NCBI GenBank assembly: GCA_021788955.1
Contig: JAJYKC010000209.1
Span: 1 to 5,743 of the forward strand
DNA from: Acidobacteriota bacterium
GTDB taxonomy: Bacteria; Acidobacteriota; Terriglobia; Bryobacterales; Bryobacteraceae
DNA length: 5,743 nt
Reading direction: 5' to 3'
The position numbers and the translations under genes were made by a program. A model generated the notes under the pieces. That model did not search any database, was not told the DNA's origin, and saw nothing but the letters and a program-made list of their open reading frames with translations. Within the stretch, counting starts at the first letter, position 1, and every line of letters begins with the position of its first letter. Shown piece by piece: positions 4,286 through 5,743 of this stretch.

Positions 4286-5743
4286 AGAATGACCATAACA
4301 AACTCGTGTATCCCGTGTTCGCCCGGAAGTTATCCCGGGCATAAAACACTTCGTGATACCCGTAATACTCGTAACCCACGTTCCACCGGACTTTCTCAAG
4401 TAACTTCACCGAAAGCCGCCCCATCGGCGCCTCATAAGTCAGCGGAAATGTCTGCGCCGCAAGCAGCGCCGGCAGCGTAGCCCCGCCCGCCGTCCCGTAT
4501 AGCGTGTTCCGTCCATCCCCCGTGTCCTGCACCCGGTTATATCCCAGATACAGATCCACCCTCTTACTCAACATAAGTTGCACACCGGCGTCCACCGTAT
4601 GCAGGTTGCTGATGTAAATCGAGTCCTGCCCGTTCACCTGCTGGAAGTTGACAAAATAAGCAATCCCGCCCACCGTATTCAGGTGTAACTTCGAGTAACC
4701 CGCATCAAACGACAGCCACGGCAGCGGAGTCCACGAAGCGTCCGCCGAGTAAGTTCTCGAATGGTAGCTGTACGAAGTCAGCGAGATCGAGTTCAGGTTG
4801 TAGTCCACTTCGCTCGACGCCGAAAGCGCCAGGCTCTTGTGCCGGTACTGCACATGCCCGCCCAGGTCGTGATAATTCCGGTCCCCCACCGGCGTGAACG
4901 GGTTGTTCTGCCGACCAATGTCCCCATCCAGCGTCACCGTCAGCCCCATCGCCGGCCGCAGCCGGATCCCGAACAACCCATCGTGCAACTGGTCCGTCTG
5001 ATTGAACGGCGTCATCCCGGCATAAAGAATCGAGCTGATCCGCCGGTCCGTGAGCTGATACCCGCCGTACACCGCCAGCCAGTTCGTCCACTGGTAGTTC
5101 AAGTCCGTCTCGTTCGCCGCCGTCAGAATTCCCAGATACTCGAACGCCGTATAGTTCATCGCCTGCGAGTTGTTGTTGAACTGCACGAACGTCGACGCCC
5201 CTTCCGTCCGCACGTTGTAAACCGACGTGGTGTTCGTCACCGTCAGCTTCTTCGTCGGAAAGAAACTCACCGACAGATTCCCCGTCGTCACCGGCCGCTG
5301 CCCGGTCCCCATCGTCAGCACCTGCTGATTCAGCGGTCCGAACTGCGTCAGCCCCAACGTGCTCTCGTCCATGATGAAGGACCGGTCGCCCGCCGTGTAA
5401 GTGAACCGCCCGTTCACGCTGAACCATTTTTTGTCCGTGAACAACCCAAGCCGCCAGAATGGGCTCGTCCCGTGATACGGAAACGACCGCTGAAAGCTCG
5501 AAATCGACAACGGATTCGCTGGATCGCCCGAAGTTTCAAGCGACGAGAGGTAGTACGGCGTGTCTTCCTTGAAGTCCTCCCACCCGTGAATCCAGTTCAC
5601 GCGGATCCCGAAAATCGTGAACTCGTTCCCCACGCGGTACTCGTTCCACTCGCGCCGCACGTTGCTCATCACCGGGAACGCGTCCTGCAGATTGTTGAGC
5701 ATCAGCGACGTGTCAATCGCCGGCCCCGTCTGCAAACTCCGGC
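4284..5743 (-). CDS. Outer-membrane beta-barrel protein, 5' end outside the window
   Basis: At least 485 codons are visible. The frame is open to the window edge, so the N-terminus, including any signal peptide, is missing; an in-frame TTG at 5735 is not a credible start. The protein is full of short alternating polar/hydrophobic strands rich in Tyr, Trp, Thr, Ser and Asn, joined by turns with Asn, Gly and Asp. Examples are Trp-Phe-Ser-Val-Asn-Gly-Arg-Phe-Thr-Tyr and Trp-Asn-Val-Gly-Tyr-Glu-Tyr-Tyr-Gly-Tyr. The last strand ends Ser-Leu-Leu-Trp-Ser-Phe with a terminal Phe, the usual BAM recognition signal. This marks an outer-membrane barrel of probably more than 16 strands. The repeat of strand pairs and the Asp-Asn-Phe-Arg-Ala-Asn ending remind me of large acidobacterial barrels and loosely of MtrB/PioB porins, but no heme-binding CXXCH or CXXC motif is visible. 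Its cargo or role is unknown. The stop overlaps the ribosome site of the downstream methyltransferase. Confidence 0.85.
   Translation of the reverse strand, partial: RSLQTGPAIDTSLMLNNLQDAFPVMSNVRREWNEYRVGNEFTIFGIRVNWIHGWEDFKEDTPYYLSSLETSGDPANPLSISSFQRSFPYHGTSPFWRLGLFTDKKWFSVNGRFTYTAGDRSFIMDESTLGLTQFGPLNQQVLTMGTGQRPVTTGNLSVSFFPTKKLTVTNTTSVYNVRTEGASTFVQFNNNSQAMNYTAFEYLGILTAANETDLNYQWTNWLAVYGGYQLTDRRISSILYAGMTPFNQTDQLHDGLFGIRLRPAMGLTVTLDGDIGRQNNPFTPVGDRNYHDLGGHVQYRHKSLALSASSEVDYNLNSISLTSYSYHSRTYSADASWTPLPWLSFDAGYSKLHLNTVGGIAYFVNFQQVNGQDSIYISNLHTVDAGVQLMLSKRVDLYLGYNRVQDTGDGRNTLYGTAGGATLPALLAAQTFPLTYEAPMGRLSVKLLEKVRWNVGYEYYGYHEVFYARDNFRANTGYTSLLWSF

Noticed and set aside
4277..4399. N-terminal extension of the methyltransferase to 4399
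   Set aside because: It would overlap the barrel gene by more than 100 bases with no fold-related sequence; GAGGA supports the start at 4276.
4705..5427. Minus-strand frame of 240 codons inside the barrel gene
   Set aside because: It is a frame shadow with Gly/Arg/Ala/Val/Asp-rich composition. The barrel frame ends in a proper C-terminal strand.

Overview
The window looks like a chromosomal segment of a high-GC, Gram-negative bacterium, most plausibly an Acidobacteriota member of the Solibacter/Bryobacter type. This is an inference from three things: short secreted helical proteins of a kind I recall from that group, a large beta-barrel ending in an aromatic-rich strand with terminal Phe, and strong GC-ending codon bias. 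No rRNA, tRNA, CRISPR array, transposase or phage gene is visible.

Layout. (1) Positions 1-720, minus strand: two small overlapping-signal genes, each beginning with GTG and a signal peptide. The first (259-720) is a secreted Ala/Arg-rich helical protein. The second (69-254) starts 4 bases after the first gene's stop, from a strong GGAGGT that overlaps that stop. Its frame hits TAG at 69-71, yet stays open and protein-like to the window edge. A good TATAAT box lies upstream of the pair, with an 8-C tract in a 20-base promoter spacer. (2) Positions 721-1255: a gene-poor gap holding that promoter, a codon-biased fragment without a start, and one hairpin. (3) Positions 1256-3597: a LysR regulator (minus) divergent from a GabD1-type succinate-semialdehyde dehydrogenase (plus), separated by 65 bases. 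(4) Positions 3587-5743, minus strand: a 5'-truncated outer-membrane beta-barrel gene followed after 7 bases by a SAM-dependent methyltransferase with a C-terminal DUF4214-like segment. The methyltransferase converges on gabD1, and the two coding ends overlap by 11 bases.

How the parts work together. The LysR/gabD1 pair is a standard divergent regulator-target arrangement. Its product would oxidise succinate semialdehyde (or a related small aldehyde) to feed the TCA cycle. The barrel and methyltransferase form a probable cell-envelope operon. The paired secreted genes are a separate export unit of unknown role. From about 1250 onward the plus strand is C-rich at third codon positions whichever strand is coding; the first 1.2 kb lacks this. 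That points to replication-linked strand bias and perhaps a different history for the left-hand module.

Nothing here is clearly a new system. The items most worth checking are the interrupted second secreted gene, the homopolymer in its operon promoter, and the methyltransferase-DUF4214 fusion.
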